From: Dethiosulfovibrio salsuginis
GTDB taxonomy: Bacteria > Synergistota > Synergistia > Synergistales > Dethiosulfovibrionaceae
Reading direction: 5' to 3'
Length of the DNA stretch: 64,000 bases
Assembly (NCBI RefSeq): GCF_900177735.1
Contig: NZ_FXBB01000001.1
Location: 186,001 to 250,000 of the forward strand
Part shown: positions 9,621-18,374 of the stretch, one piece after another
Position numbering within the stretch: the stretch's first letter is position 1
Layout of the letters: each line of letters opens with the position of its first letter
Program-made: the position numbers and the translations under genes
The notes under the pieces: generated by a model
Told to the model about the DNA's origin: nothing
Seen by the model: only the letters and a program-made list of their open reading frames with translations
Database searches by the model: none

Positions 9621-9917
9621 GTGGAAAAATGGAAAGATCGTCTTACCGATCAGCTATGTACCGCTATGCTCTCGCTGGACACAAAAGAGGAAGTATATTC
9701 GTTTCTTGAGGACATCGCCACCATAGGAGAGATAAGGGCCCTTGCGCAGAGACTGGAGGTAGCGAGACTGCTCAGCGATGGATATACATATCCTCAGATA
9801 GCCCAACAGACCGGAGCCAGCACGGCCACCATAAGCAGGGTTAAGAAGTTTCTGGAGTACGGGGCTGACGGCTATCGAATCATTCTGCAACGTCTTGGCG
9901 AACACAAAGAGGAGTAA
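9621..9917 (+). CDS. TrpR/YerC-family DNA-binding protein
   Basis: Small (98 aa) helix-turn-helix protein of the TrpR-like YerC/YecD family. The segment GEIRALAQRLEVARLLSDGYTYPQIAQQTGASTATISRVKKFL contains a clear turn-helix (QIAQQTGASTATISRVKK, about 60-77). The start is GTG at 9621, 7 bases after AGGAGGGG. It has its own promoter and a strong terminator, so it is a single-gene unit. The regulated genes are not evident; tryptophan control cannot be assumed because no trp genes are near. Confidence 0.85.
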   Translation: MEKWKDRLTDQLCTAMLSLDTKEEVYSFLEDIATIGEIRALAQRLEVARLLSDGYTYPQIAQQTGASTATISRVKKFLEYGADGYRIILQRLGEHKEE

Positions 9918-9922
9918 CGAAA

Positions 9923-9964
9923 AAGACGATCGATATCTGTTTTACGATATCGATCGTCTTTTTT
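9923..9964. terminator. Bidirectional terminator between yerC-like and nth
   Basis: AAGACGATCGATATC and GATATCGATCGTCTT form a 15-bp perfect stem around an 8-base loop, with T-rich tails on both strands. It serves both convergent genes. Confidence 0.93.
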
Positions 9965-10679
9965 AGTTTGACTTAAACCAGGGACATAGGGAGGAAAGGG
10001 AGCAGCTAGAGCAGAGGGGATTCCTGGCTCTACACAGGGCCTTACAGTGGCTTATGATGTTCAGATGGGCCCCTTTTTTCCTGGCCTCCGGGACTAATTT
10101 CTCCATCTTTTCCTGTATCGCCACAGGAGAGGCGGAACGATCCACCCACTCCATTCTCCTGCAAAACCTGGCTACGTGGGTATCCACAGGAAAGGCGGGA
10201 ATCCCGAGATCGAACACCATAACGCAGGCAGCTGTCTTAGGTCCGACCCCCGGCAGAGAGGTCAAAAAGCCCTCTACCTTCGACTTATCCCAGAGGCTTA
10301 TCCCCTTCAGGCTGTATTCCCCAAAAGCACCTTTTACTATATCCAAAATCTCTTTTATCCTCACCGATTTTACGTTGGCGATACCCGCCACCTTTATGGC
10401 CTTTGCGATGTACTCAGCGGGGACGGAGGCCACCTGCTCCCAGGAGGGATAAAGGGATTTTAGTTCCTGAAAGGCTCTGTCACGGTTGTTGTCGTTGGTA
10501 TTTTGGGATAGGACGGTAAGCATAAGGCCGTCCAGAGGATCCTCAAAGGCCGAGACTTTAGGGGCAGCCTCCTGCCCCCAAAGTCCCTCCAAAATATCCA
10601 ATACGTCAGGGAGCAGTCCCTTGTCCCATACAGGAGCTACCGCTTCTTTCGGTTTTGGCTCAAAGACTATCCTGCTCAC
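9963..10679 (-). CDS. nth: Endonuclease III-like DNA glycosylase/AP lyase
   Basis: Base excision repair enzyme acting on oxidised pyrimidines. The helix-hairpin-helix is LPGVGPKTAACVMVF (Lys of the lyase reaction in PKTA), followed by the catalytic Asp in FPVDTHVAR. The C-terminal four-cysteine 4Fe-4S loop has the canonical spacing C-X6-C-X2-C-X5-C. Length 238. The GTG start at 10679 overlaps the stop of lonB (GTGA), so the two are coupled. Confidence 0.92.
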   Translation of the reverse strand: MSRIVFEPKPKEAVAPVWDKGLLPDVLDILEGLWGQEAAPKVSAFEDPLDGLMLTVLSQNTNDNNRDRAFQELKSLYPSWEQVASVPAEYIAKAIKVAGIANVKSVRIKEILDIVKGAFGEYSLKGISLWDKSKVEGFLTSLPGVGPKTAACVMVFDLGIPAFPVDTHVARFCRRMEWVDRSASPVAIQEKMEKLVPEARKKGAHLNIISHCKALCRARNPLCSSCSLSSLCPWFKSN

Positions 10680-13156
10680 CGGGCCTCCCCTTCTTCCGAT
10701 GTCTGGGTCTTTTTGCTTTTTTTGCCTTTTTTACCCTGATCCTTATCCTGACCGGTCATCTCCTTGTGAATCCTGGCGGCGTCTTTCATCCATTTCTGGA
10801 GCTTCGCCTTTACCTTGCCGTGAATGGATTTTTTGGGAAAATCTCCCTTCGAGTTGGGCTTTCCAGCCGGTATTCCTGTGAGTATCTCGATCCCCTCGTC
10901 CACCGAATGGACCTTCCAGACGTGGAATTTACCGTCTTTTATGGCCTCTACTACCTCACGGTTGAGCATCAGGTGCTTTTCGTTCTGATGGGGTATCATC
11001 ACACCCTGTTCCCCCGTAAGTCCCCTCTCCTTGCAGTAGGAGAAGAACCCCTCTATTTTCTCGTTTACACCGCCGATAGGCTGGATATTGCCGAACTGGT
11101 CCACCGAGCCGGTGACCGCTATTGATTGGTTTATGGCCACCTCGGAGAGGGATGAAAGAAGGCAGTAAAGCTCCGTCGACGACGCGCTATCTCCCTCTAT
11201 GCCTCCGTAGTTCTGTTCAAAGGAGATGCTGGCCGAGAGGGTCAGAGGCATATCCTGGGCGTATTTCCTCCCTAGATAGCTGCTAAGGGTAAGGTGTCCT
11301 TTGTTGTGAATCGGTCCTGCCATAGAGGTCTCTCTCTCTATGTTCACGACGCCCTCTTTGCCCATATAGGTATTGGCCGTTATCCTGGAGGGGTGCCCAA
11401 AGGCGTAGTCCCCGAGGTCTATAACCGCTAGGCCGTTTATCTGACCGATAGCGTCTCCCTCTGTGTCTATCCTTATGACTCCGTCGACAAAAGCCCTTTT
11501 TATCCTCTCCTCCACCAGACTAGCTCTATGCCGGCTCTCCTGGATAGCTTTGTAGACGTAATCTCTGCTGACCATATCCGCTCTGTCCATCCTGGCCCAG
11601 GCGATAGATTCAACTATAACCTCGATTATCTTGTTGAACTGGATAGAAAGCCTGTCCCTATCCCCCGCCAACCTCGACGACCAGTCAATTATCTCCGCCA
11701 CCGCTTCGGCGTTGAAATGAGGTCCTTTTTCCCTTTTGACTATGGTGGTTATAAACTGAGCCATCTGATGCTCCGACGACGACGTTCGCTCCATGTCGGA
11801 CTGGAACTCCGCCCTCAGTTTGAACATCTTTCGGAACTCAGGATCGTAGTGCTGCAATAAATAGTAAAGATAGTAGGTTCCTACCAGGACCATCTTGACG
11901 TTAATATCCACCGCCTCAGGACGGAGGGAGGACATAGGCACGGCGCCGAACTGCTCTCCCAGGTTTTCGATGCTCAGCTTACCGGTCCGTAGAACTCTCT
12001 TCAGTCCTTCGTAGGACATGAAGTTCCGAAGGAGCAGATCCATGTCCAGAACCAGAAAACCTCCGTTGGCCTTGAGTATAGCCCCTGCGACGATCTTCCT
12101 GAAATCGGTGTAGAGATAGCCCTGTCTACTTTCGTACTCCACCTTTCCCATCAGGTTGTAGTAGGTGGGGTTGGTCTCCCATATTACAGGAGCACCGTTT
12201 TCAGGGTCGTTGCAGACCACCGGATTGACCCTGTATATGCTGAAATCCACCTCGGCGTTATCGTCCCTGGCAGCGGCCACAAACATACCGAAGTTGTCTA
12301 TGACGCTTTTCGTGAAAGAGTCTATCCAGCTGTTTATTCTGTCGTTTAGGCCAAACTTCTCCCTGATATCGTCGATGGTCCCCTGGATAGCTCCTTTACA
12401 TATCTCCGACTCAAGCTCGGATATCCTTTTTTTCAGTTCTTTCTCCATGTCTCTGATCTCCCGCAGGACCACTAAGGTCCTTTGGGATATCTCCTCCGAT
12501 TCCTCCTGGAGAGACCTCTGGCGGTCTTCGCCGAGCTCCTCAAACTCCTCCGGCTGAATCTCTCTTCTTGTGACGTTGCCTTCCTCGTCCACCTCTTCCT
12601 GAAGAGGTATGTTGACGAAGCCCTGAGGAGTTCTCTTGACGGAAAAGCCTTTCTCCCAGGCCCAGGCCTTTATCTCCTCCATCCTGGCGTTTACCTCTTC
12701 CTGAAAAACCTTTACCTCCTGGGCCTTGGTGTCCTCGTAGTGACCTTTTTCAAAAGCCTTGCTTATGACCAATTTAAGGTCATCTATCAGGGAAGAGAAG
12801 GTCGACTCCATCTCCTTGCCTTTACCTGCAGGGAGCAAAAGGGCTATAGGTTCCCCGGGGTTATCGAAGTTGTAGACGTAAACCAGATCATCCGGGACGT
12901 CCATCTCCTGGGCCTTCTTCTTAAGGCTGTCCAGAGCGTAGGTGGTCCTACCGCTACCGGAGTTTCCCACCACAAATATGTTGTATCCCTTGCTGTTCAC
13001 CGACAGGCCGAAGTCCATGGCCTTTACAGCTCGCTCCTGACCGATAAAGCCGGTGAGACACTCCACCTCTTCGGTGGACGAACAGTCCAGAGAGGACGGA
13101 TCGGTCATCCTTCTCACGCTGTCGGCATTCAACTCCAGAACGTCTTTAAGAGACAT
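10676..13156 (-). CDS. LonB-type ATP-dependent protease (AAA_32 family)
   Basis: Lon-family protease lacking the classical N-terminal Lon domain. The N-terminal FIGQERAVKAMDFGL and P-loop GNSGSGRTT belong to the AAA_32 type. A long charged helical insertion follows (about residues 110-280). The C-terminal Lon protease domain has the Ser-Lys dyad in EGDSASSTEL (Ser) and GGVNEKIEGF (Lys). The ATG at 13156 is preferred (826 aa), because AAGGAGG lies 8 bases upstream; the longer GTG start would overlap that site. Cytoplasmic. It sits between mnmA and nth in one transcription unit. Confidence 0.9.
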   Translation of the reverse strand: MSLKDVLELNADSVRRMTDPSSLDCSSTEEVECLTGFIGQERAVKAMDFGLSVNSKGYNIFVVGNSGSGRTTYALDSLKKKAQEMDVPDDLVYVYNFDNPGEPIALLLPAGKGKEMESTFSSLIDDLKLVISKAFEKGHYEDTKAQEVKVFQEEVNARMEEIKAWAWEKGFSVKRTPQGFVNIPLQEEVDEEGNVTRREIQPEEFEELGEDRQRSLQEESEEISQRTLVVLREIRDMEKELKKRISELESEICKGAIQGTIDDIREKFGLNDRINSWIDSFTKSVIDNFGMFVAAARDDNAEVDFSIYRVNPVVCNDPENGAPVIWETNPTYYNLMGKVEYESRQGYLYTDFRKIVAGAILKANGGFLVLDMDLLLRNFMSYEGLKRVLRTGKLSIENLGEQFGAVPMSSLRPEAVDINVKMVLVGTYYLYYLLQHYDPEFRKMFKLRAEFQSDMERTSSSEHQMAQFITTIVKREKGPHFNAEAVAEIIDWSSRLAGDRDRLSIQFNKIIEVIVESIAWARMDRADMVSRDYVYKAIQESRHRASLVEERIKRAFVDGVIRIDTEGDAIGQINGLAVIDLGDYAFGHPSRITANTYMGKEGVVNIERETSMAGPIHNKGHLTLSSYLGRKYAQDMPLTLSASISFEQNYGGIEGDSASSTELYCLLSSLSEVAINQSIAVTGSVDQFGNIQPIGGVNEKIEGFFSYCKERGLTGEQGVMIPHQNEKHLMLNREVVEAIKDGKFHVWKVHSVDEGIEILTGIPAGKPNSKGDFPKKSIHGKVKAKLQKWMKDAARIHKEMTGQDKDQGKKGKKSKKTQTSEEGEAR

Positions 13157-13170
13157 AGCTAATTCCTCCT

Positions 13171-14211
13171 TCACCAGTTAGCGGTCCAGTCTATAATTCC
13201 TCCACCTAAAACACGATCTCCATCGTAAAAAACCAGAGATTGACCAAGAGCAACCCCATAGGCTGGATAGTCCAGAAGGACCTCCATCCCTCGGTCGTCC
13301 AAAGAGACCAACGTCCCCCTCTGAGGGCGAGATCTATACCGATGCTGAAGGTCGTAGGAAGCCCCCACCTCGACGGGATGGTGCCATCTAGGACTGGAAG
13401 CCCTTATCCGTCTGACCTCGACGTTTTCCCTCCTGCCTAGAATAAGGGAATTGGCCTTTATATCCTTTTTTACCACAAACCACGGCCCACCGCCTAATCC
13501 TAATCCCTTTCTCTGACCTTCGGTGTAGAGGCAAAGGCCTCGATGGCGACCTAAAACCTCTCCACCTACGGAGAGCATCGGGCCAGGGCTGGAGGATCCA
13601 CCTAGACTGGACAGCAAAAAATCGTCCAGAGCTCCATCGATAAAACATATATCCTGGCTGTCCCCTTGGGCCATATCAGGAGAACCCATCTCCTGTGCAA
13701 CGTAACGTCTCACCTGCTCCTTAGACATATCGCCAAGGGGAAATATCAGCCTATCTATCCATCGACGGGGGATACGGTACAGCATATAGCTTTGGTCCTT
13801 AGGGGCGAAAGAAGCTCTCGCCAACGAAGCCCTTTCTCTGTAGACCGCTTTTTTGACGTAATGACCTGTGGCGACCAGTTCTATACCTCTCCTGTCGGCC
13901 TCGTCGAAAAGTAGCTTAAGCTTGGCGTTTTCGTTGCATATAACGCAGGGGTTAGGTGTTCTACAGCTCTCGTAGTCCTCCAGAAAAGGCTTTATAACCG
14001 CTCGGTGAAACACATCTCTACCGTCGACCTCCAACACCTCTATACCCATGGATCTAAGAGCCTTTAGCCTGTTCTGGTCGTTAAGATCGTCCCCCTGATG
14101 GAGAACCAACCTTACGCCAATAGGGGCGTACCCCATCTCCCTCAGAAGCAAGGCGGACGTGCAGCTATCCACCCCGCCGCTGACGCCTAGAACGATCGGA
14201 ATGCCTTTAAT
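13171..14211 (-). CDS. mnmA: tRNA-specific 2-thiouridylase MnmA (non-standard start)
   Basis: Adds the 2-thio group to U34 of tRNA-Lys, -Glu and -Gln. It has the PP-loop SGGVDS at residues 11-16 (counting from 14211), the catalytic cysteines in NPCVICNENAK and SQDICFIDG, and the C-terminal beta-barrel region. No ATG, GTG or TTG exists between the upstream in-frame TAA and the PP-loop itself; the first standard start (GTG, 14172) would begin inside SGGVDS and destroy the ATP site. A rare ATT at 14211 (overlapping the cobO stop as ATTAA, 9 bases after GGGAGG) or ATC at 14214 is inferred. It follows cobO and precedes lonB. Confidence 0.88.
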   Translation of the reverse strand: MKGIPIVLGVSGGVDSCTSALLLREMGYAPIGVRLVLHQGDDLNDQNRLKALRSMGIEVLEVDGRDVFHRAVIKPFLEDYESCRTPNPCVICNENAKLKLLFDEADRRGIELVATGHYVKKAVYRERASLARASFAPKDQSYMLYRIPRRWIDRLIFPLGDMSKEQVRRYVAQEMGSPDMAQGDSQDICFIDGALDDFLLSSLGGSSSPGPMLSVGGEVLGRHRGLCLYTEGQRKGLGLGGGPWFVVKKDIKANSLILGRRENVEVRRIRASSPRWHHPVEVGASYDLQHRYRSRPQRGTLVSLDDRGMEVLLDYPAYGVALGQSLVFYDGDRVLGGGIIDWTANW

Positions 14212-14725
14212 GATCGATCCCCTCCCTGGAAAGGACTCCCTTATCGTAAGGGTGTCGCCGAGAGATTATCTCGGAAAGGTAGTCCGCTCTGTCCAAAATC
14301 GCCTCCGAAGGATCCCGCCCGGTCAGGACCAGTTCGACCCCTTCAGGCTTGGAATCCATAATCTGAAGGACCTCTTTTTCCGATATGAGCCCAAAATCAA
14401 CCGCCACGGAGATCTCGTCCAGTATGACCAGGTCCTTTCCGGCGGACAGAAAGGCCTTCGCCACATCAAGGCCCCTTCGGGCTTCCTTAATATCCATCTC
14501 CTTTTCCTTGCCCTTGTATATATAGTCGGGGCTACCGGTCTGGACCAGCTCAACGCCTTCAAGAGCGAGAAGAGGCTTAACCTCCGAGTAGGGGTAACCT
14601 TTCATAAACTGGACTATTCCAACCGAAAGGCCTGCACCACAGGCCCTTAGGGCCAATCCTAAGGCAGCGGTGGTCTTTCCCTTTCCGGTTCCGTAGTAGA
14701 CGTGGATAAGACCTAAATTACTCAA
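14207..14725 (-). CDS. cobO: Cob(I)alamin adenosyltransferase (CobA/CobO/BtuR type)
   Basis: Transfers adenosyl from ATP to cobalamin or cobinamide to make the coenzyme B12 form. The 172-aa protein has the modified P-loop YYGTGKGKTTAALGLALRA (residues about 10-28), then VQFMKG and a DLVILDEIS Walker-B-like segment, matching the CobA family. The start is TTG at 14725, about 9 bases after AAGGAG. It is the first gene of the cobO-mnmA-lonB-nth run. No other cobalamin genes are nearby, which suggests a salvage role. Confidence 0.93.
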   Translation of the reverse strand: MSNLGLIHVYYGTGKGKTTAALGLALRACGAGLSVGIVQFMKGYPYSEVKPLLALEGVELVQTGSPDYIYKGKEKEMDIKEARRGLDVAKAFLSAGKDLVILDEISVAVDFGLISEKEVLQIMDSKPEGVELVLTGRDPSEAILDRADYLSEIISRRHPYDKGVLSREGIDH

Positions 14726-14796
14726 CCCAACCCTCTCCTTTCTAGAGTAAGATGATGGTAGTAGAATGAATCCGAAAAAGAAACGGGGGGTTTTAC

Positions 14797-17055
14797 TTGA
14801 TCGAGAAACACATAATAGTGACAGGGGTGGTTCAGGCCGTCGGTTTTAGGCCCTTTTGCGCAAAGTTAGCCTCCCGATGGGATCTGGGGGGATCGGTATC
14901 CAACACCTCCGAAGGGGTCAAGCTAGTTCTCCAAGGACATAGGGATACCATAGATAACTATATCAGAGATCTTTACATCTCCAAACCGGATCTAGCGGAA
15001 ATCCACACCTTAGAGGTACTGGAGGAGTTCGATTGCGAGAAAAAAGGCCCCTTCGTCATAGGGCCTACGGTAAAGGGCACAGGACAAAGGGTTCTTCTGC
15101 CTCCTGATATAGCTACCTGTTCAAAGTGCGTACAGGAAATGGACGACCTAGGTGACCGAAGATACAGATACCCCTTCATAAACTGCACCGACTGTGGTCC
15201 TAGGTTCTCCATAGTGAAAGGACTGCCTTACGACAGACCTCAGACCACCATGGAGAGTTTTCCTATGTGCCCCCAGTGCGCGGCAGAATACGGAGACCAA
15301 GAAGATAGGCGTTTTCACGCTCAGCCCAACGGATGTCCTGACTGCGGTCCTCGAATATGGTCCCATAAAGAGGGATCGGAGGACCTGTACGACCAGGAAG
15401 GTCTCGAAAAATGCAGACAAGGCCTGAGATCGGGGGAAATATGGGCGATCAAAGGGCTTGGCGGTTTTCACCTCGCCTGCGATCCCAAATCCCACCGGGC
15501 CCTCGAGCTGCTTAGGGAGGCAAAAAGACGACCTCACAAGCCATTTGCGTTGATGGTAGAGAACCTGGACGCCGCTGCCTCTATTGCCTGCCTGGAGGAA
15601 GGGGAAAAAAGGCTTCTAGAATCGCCTAGAAGGCCTATCGTCCTCTGCCCCATAAGGGGGGAAATATCCCCTCTGATCGCCCCTAACCAGGACAGAGTGG
15701 GCATAATGTTGCCCTACACCCCTCTTCACCGTCTTATTATGGAGGGTATGGTAGCCCTGGTTATGACCAGCGGCAACCTGGCCGATTCTCCTCTGATATC
15801 GGAAAACCAGGAGGCTCTGTCTAAACTGGGCAAAATAGTCGACGGGTTCTTACTGCACGATAGGGATATCCACATGAAAATAGACGATTCTCTGGTAGCA
15901 CCCTGGGGGGATAGGTCGGTGATTATGAGAAGGGCCAGAGGTTACGTTCCTAACCCTGTCCATACGTCCTGCAAAATGCCCCAGATACTAGCCGCAGGAG
16001 GGGAGATGAAGAGCACCTTCTCCCTCACCAGGGATAACCTCATATTTCCTAGCCAGTATCTAGGGGATGGAAAGGAAATAGCGACCCTGGAATACTATAA
16101 AAAGACACTAAAACACTTTATGAGGCTATACGAAATAGTTCCCAAAGCAATTATTCATGACTTTCATCCTTTATACATGACGACTAAGGTCGCCAAGGAG
16201 GTGGCAGGAGAGGACATTCCCTCAATGGCGGTCCAACACCACCACGCCCATCTGGCCGCCTGTCTAGCGGAACATCAGAGAAATGAACCTACCATCGGAG
16301 TAATCCTGGACGGAACGGGCTACGGAACCGACGGAACCATATGGGGGGGGGAGTTTCTCCTAGGGGATCTATCGGGGTTTTCCAGGGTCGGCCATCTCAT
16401 GACCTGCCCTCTCCCTGGGGGAGACAGATCGGTAAAAGAGCCCTGGCGATACTCTTTATCCCTTCTGGTTCGAGCTTTAGGGGAAGATAAGGCTTTAGCC
16501 CGAGCCAGAGAGCTGTGGCCGGGCAGGGAAAAGACGATAGAGCTTATACTGAAGACCTTAGAAGAGGCTCCAGTTACGTCCTCCTGCGGGAGGCTCTTCG
16601 ACGGAGTCTGGGGGCTTTTGGCCATAGGAGAGACGGTGACCTACGACGGTCAGGGGGCAGGGGAGCTAGAGGCAAAATCCGGTGGATCCTGGGAGGATAT
16701 TCCTATGGAGATAGTCGGGTCGGGCAAAGACTTTATCGTCGATTGGCGACCCTTTATCCGATGGCTAGCGGAGGAAAGGCCGTCAGTCGAAAGGGGAAGC
16801 TCCTCGTTCCACCTATCCCTATCTCGGGCCATAACCGAAAGCTGTCTGAGGGTAAAGGAAGCACACGGAATTGATACAGTGGCCCTTTCCGGTGGAGTAT
16901 GGCAGAACTGCCGTCTTCTAGATAAAACCGTGACAGATCTGGAGGAAAGAGGTTTTTCGGTGCTCACCCATGAAAGAACCTCCCCTAACGACGAATCTAT
17001 ATCCATCGGACAGGCCGCCATAGGTGGATGGAGATGGAAAAAGGAGGAAGCTTAG
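14797..17055 (+). CDS. hypF: [NiFe]-hydrogenase maturation carbamoyltransferase HypF
   Basis: Makes the thiocarbamate precursor of the CN ligands of NiFe hydrogenases with HypE. At 752 residues it is full length. In order: acylphosphatase domain (residues 5-90, VTGVVQAVGFRPF), two zinc fingers (CSKC..CTDC and CPQC..CPDC, about 105-185), YrdC-like domain (about 195-380), and Kae1-like domain with HHHAH near 490. The start is TTG at 14797 after GGGGGG. A nine-G tract lies at 16350-16358 (codons WGGE). No other hyp or hydrogenase genes are in the window, so partners must be elsewhere. The last codons and stop lie inside the csp terminator hairpin. Confidence 0.95.
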   Translation: MIEKHIIVTGVVQAVGFRPFCAKLASRWDLGGSVSNTSEGVKLVLQGHRDTIDNYIRDLYISKPDLAEIHTLEVLEEFDCEKKGPFVIGPTVKGTGQRVLLPPDIATCSKCVQEMDDLGDRRYRYPFINCTDCGPRFSIVKGLPYDRPQTTMESFPMCPQCAAEYGDQEDRRFHAQPNGCPDCGPRIWSHKEGSEDLYDQEGLEKCRQGLRSGEIWAIKGLGGFHLACDPKSHRALELLREAKRRPHKPFALMVENLDAAASIACLEEGEKRLLESPRRPIVLCPIRGEISPLIAPNQDRVGIMLPYTPLHRLIMEGMVALVMTSGNLADSPLISENQEALSKLGKIVDGFLLHDRDIHMKIDDSLVAPWGDRSVIMRRARGYVPNPVHTSCKMPQILAAGGEMKSTFSLTRDNLIFPSQYLGDGKEIATLEYYKKTLKHFMRLYEIVPKAIIHDFHPLYMTTKVAKEVAGEDIPSMAVQHHHAHLAACLAEHQRNEPTIGVILDGTGYGTDGTIWGGEFLLGDLSGFSRVGHLMTCPLPGGDRSVKEPWRYSLSLLVRALGEDKALARARELWPGREKTIELILKTLEEAPVTSSCGRLFDGVWGLLAIGETVTYDGQGAGELEAKSGGSWEDIPMEIVGSGKDFIVDWRPFIRWLAEERPSVERGSSSFHLSLSRAITESCLRVKEAHGIDTVALSGGVWQNCRLLDKTVTDLEERGFSVLTHERTSPNDESISIGQAAIGGWRWKKEEA

Positions 17056-17076
17056 CGAGACGCTAAGCTTCCTCCT
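17038..17076 (-). terminator. Terminator of csp overlapping the hypF 3' end
   Basis: A 16-bp perfect stem (17042-17057 with 17061-17076, loop AGA). Minus-strand transcripts run into TTTTT after it. The hypF stop codon TAG lies inside the stem, so the two convergent genes share this structure. Confidence 0.88.
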
Positions 17077-17087
17077 GGGATAATAGT

Positions 17088-17285
17088 TTAAACCCTCACG
17101 ACGTGAGTGGCCTGAGGCCCCTTATCGCCGTCGGTTATCTCGAACTGTACAACCTCGTTTTCCTCAAGGACTTTGTAACCGTCCATCTCGATAGCACTGA
17201 AATGAACGAAAACGTCGTTTCCCTCTTCGGTGGTTATAAAGCCGTATCCCTTTGAACCGTTGAACCACTTGACTGTGCCTTTCAT
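17088..17285 (-). CDS. csp: Cold shock protein (CspA family)
   Basis: 65-residue single-stranded nucleic acid-binding OB fold, acting as an RNA chaperone. It shows [17 protein letters not shown] (RNP1 KGYGFI) and VFVHFSAI (RNP2). The ATG at 17285 is 7 bases after GGAGG; longer upstream frames have no ribosome site. It is a single gene ending at a very strong terminator. Confidence 0.97.
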   Translation of the reverse strand: MKGTVKWFNGSKGYGFITTEEGNDVFVHFSAIEMDGYKVLEENEVVQFEITDGDKGPQATHVVRV

Positions 17286-17339
17286 TGCTGTGCCTCCTAA
17301 ATAATGGATATAAACCTGCTGCCGATACCGCAAGTTCAG

Positions 17340-17361
17340 GAGAGACAATCTAACCTGTCTC
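17340..17361. terminator. Hairpin after glpX
   Basis: AGAGACA and TGTCTCT form a 7-bp stem three bases past the glpX stop, with TTTT on the plus-strand side only. It is a weak terminator or 3'-end hairpin for the tmk-glpX operon. Confidence 0.45.
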
Positions 17362-17363
17362 TT

Positions 17364-18374
17364 TTACCTACAGTCTTTATAATCTATACCGCTGATAGCG
17401 TCAAGTTTTTTAGGACGATGGATCGCCTCTACGTAACGAACGGTGCCGCTTTTGGACCTCATGACAAGAGAGCTGGTCACTATTCTATCGCTCTCGTATC
17501 TGACGCCGGACAAAAAGTCTCCGTCGGTTATGCCTGTCGCGGAGAAGAACACGTCGTCGCTGGATACTAGGTCGTCCAGCAGGAGAACCTTGTTAACGTC
17601 AAGACCTTGCCCTGTAGCGCACATCATCTCGTCGTCGTTTTTGACCCAAAGCTTGCCCTGCATGTTGCCTCCGAGGGCTTTTATGGCACAGGCGGTTATT
17701 ACCGCCTCAGGGGTCCCTCCTATGCCCATGAGTATATCCGCACCTCTGTCGGATTTACAGGTAAGGAGAGCTCCTCCGATGTCCCCGTCAGGGATGAGCT
17801 TTATCCTGGCTCCTGCCGCCCTTATCCTGGCTATAAGGTCGCTGTGTCTCGGCCTGTCCAGGACCACCACCGTAACGTCGCATACGTCTTTCGATTTGGC
17901 CTTTGCTACGTTGGCGATGTTCTCCTCAACAGAGGCCTCTATATCGACCACGTCCTTAGCCTCCGGGCCGACTACCAGCTTATCCATGTAGAACACGCAC
18001 TTAGGATCGAACATAGTGCCGCTAGGTGCCATTGCAACTACGCTAATAGCTCCGCTTAAGCCGAGAGCGGTAAGCCTGGTGCCGTCGATAGGATCTACGG
18101 CGATATCCACCTTAGGACCTTTCCCGGTACCTAGTTTTTCGCCGTTAAACAACATAGGGGCCTCGTCTTTCTCTCCCTCCCCTATGACCACCATACCGTC
18201 CATATGAATGGTGTTTAACATATACCTCATAGCGTTTACCGCCGCACCGTCGGCGGCGATTTTATCCCCTCTGCCCATCCAACGGCCAGCAGCGAGAGCG
18301 GCGGCCTCGGTTCCTCTACAGAACTCAAGGGCCATATTGCGGTCTGGTGTCTTATCGTACTCCTGATCGATCAT
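17364..18374 (-). CDS. glpX: Fructose-1,6-bisphosphatase class II
   Basis: Gluconeogenic phosphatase of the GlpX type (336 aa). It has the metal-binding DPIDGTRL (about residues 93-100), the IGEGEKDEAPML motif and DGDIGGALL. Its ATG overlaps the purB stop (ATGA). As the last gene of the operon it would allow hexose synthesis during growth on amino acids or organic acids. Confidence 0.95.
   Translation of the reverse strand: MIDQEYDKTPDRNMALEFCRGTEAAALAAGRWMGRGDKIAADGAAVNAMRYMLNTIHMDGMVVIGEGEKDEAPMLFNGEKLGTGKGPKVDIAVDPIDGTRLTALGLSGAISVVAMAPSGTMFDPKCVFYMDKLVVGPEAKDVVDIEASVEENIANVAKAKSKDVCDVTVVVLDRPRHSDLIARIRAAGARIKLIPDGDIGGALLTCKSDRGADILMGIGGTPEAVITACAIKALGGNMQGKLWVKNDDEMMCATGQGLDVNKVLLLDDLVSSDDVFFSATGITDGDFLSGVRYESDRIVTSSLVMRSKSGTVRYVEAIHRPKKLDAISGIDYKDCR

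Noticed and set aside
10676-13156. Classical Lon (LonA) protease
   Set aside because: There is no N-terminal LAN domain and the P-loop region is of the AAA_32 type.
12482-13162. A 226-codon open frame on the plus strand
   Set aside because: Antisense to the LonB-type protease gene; no support.
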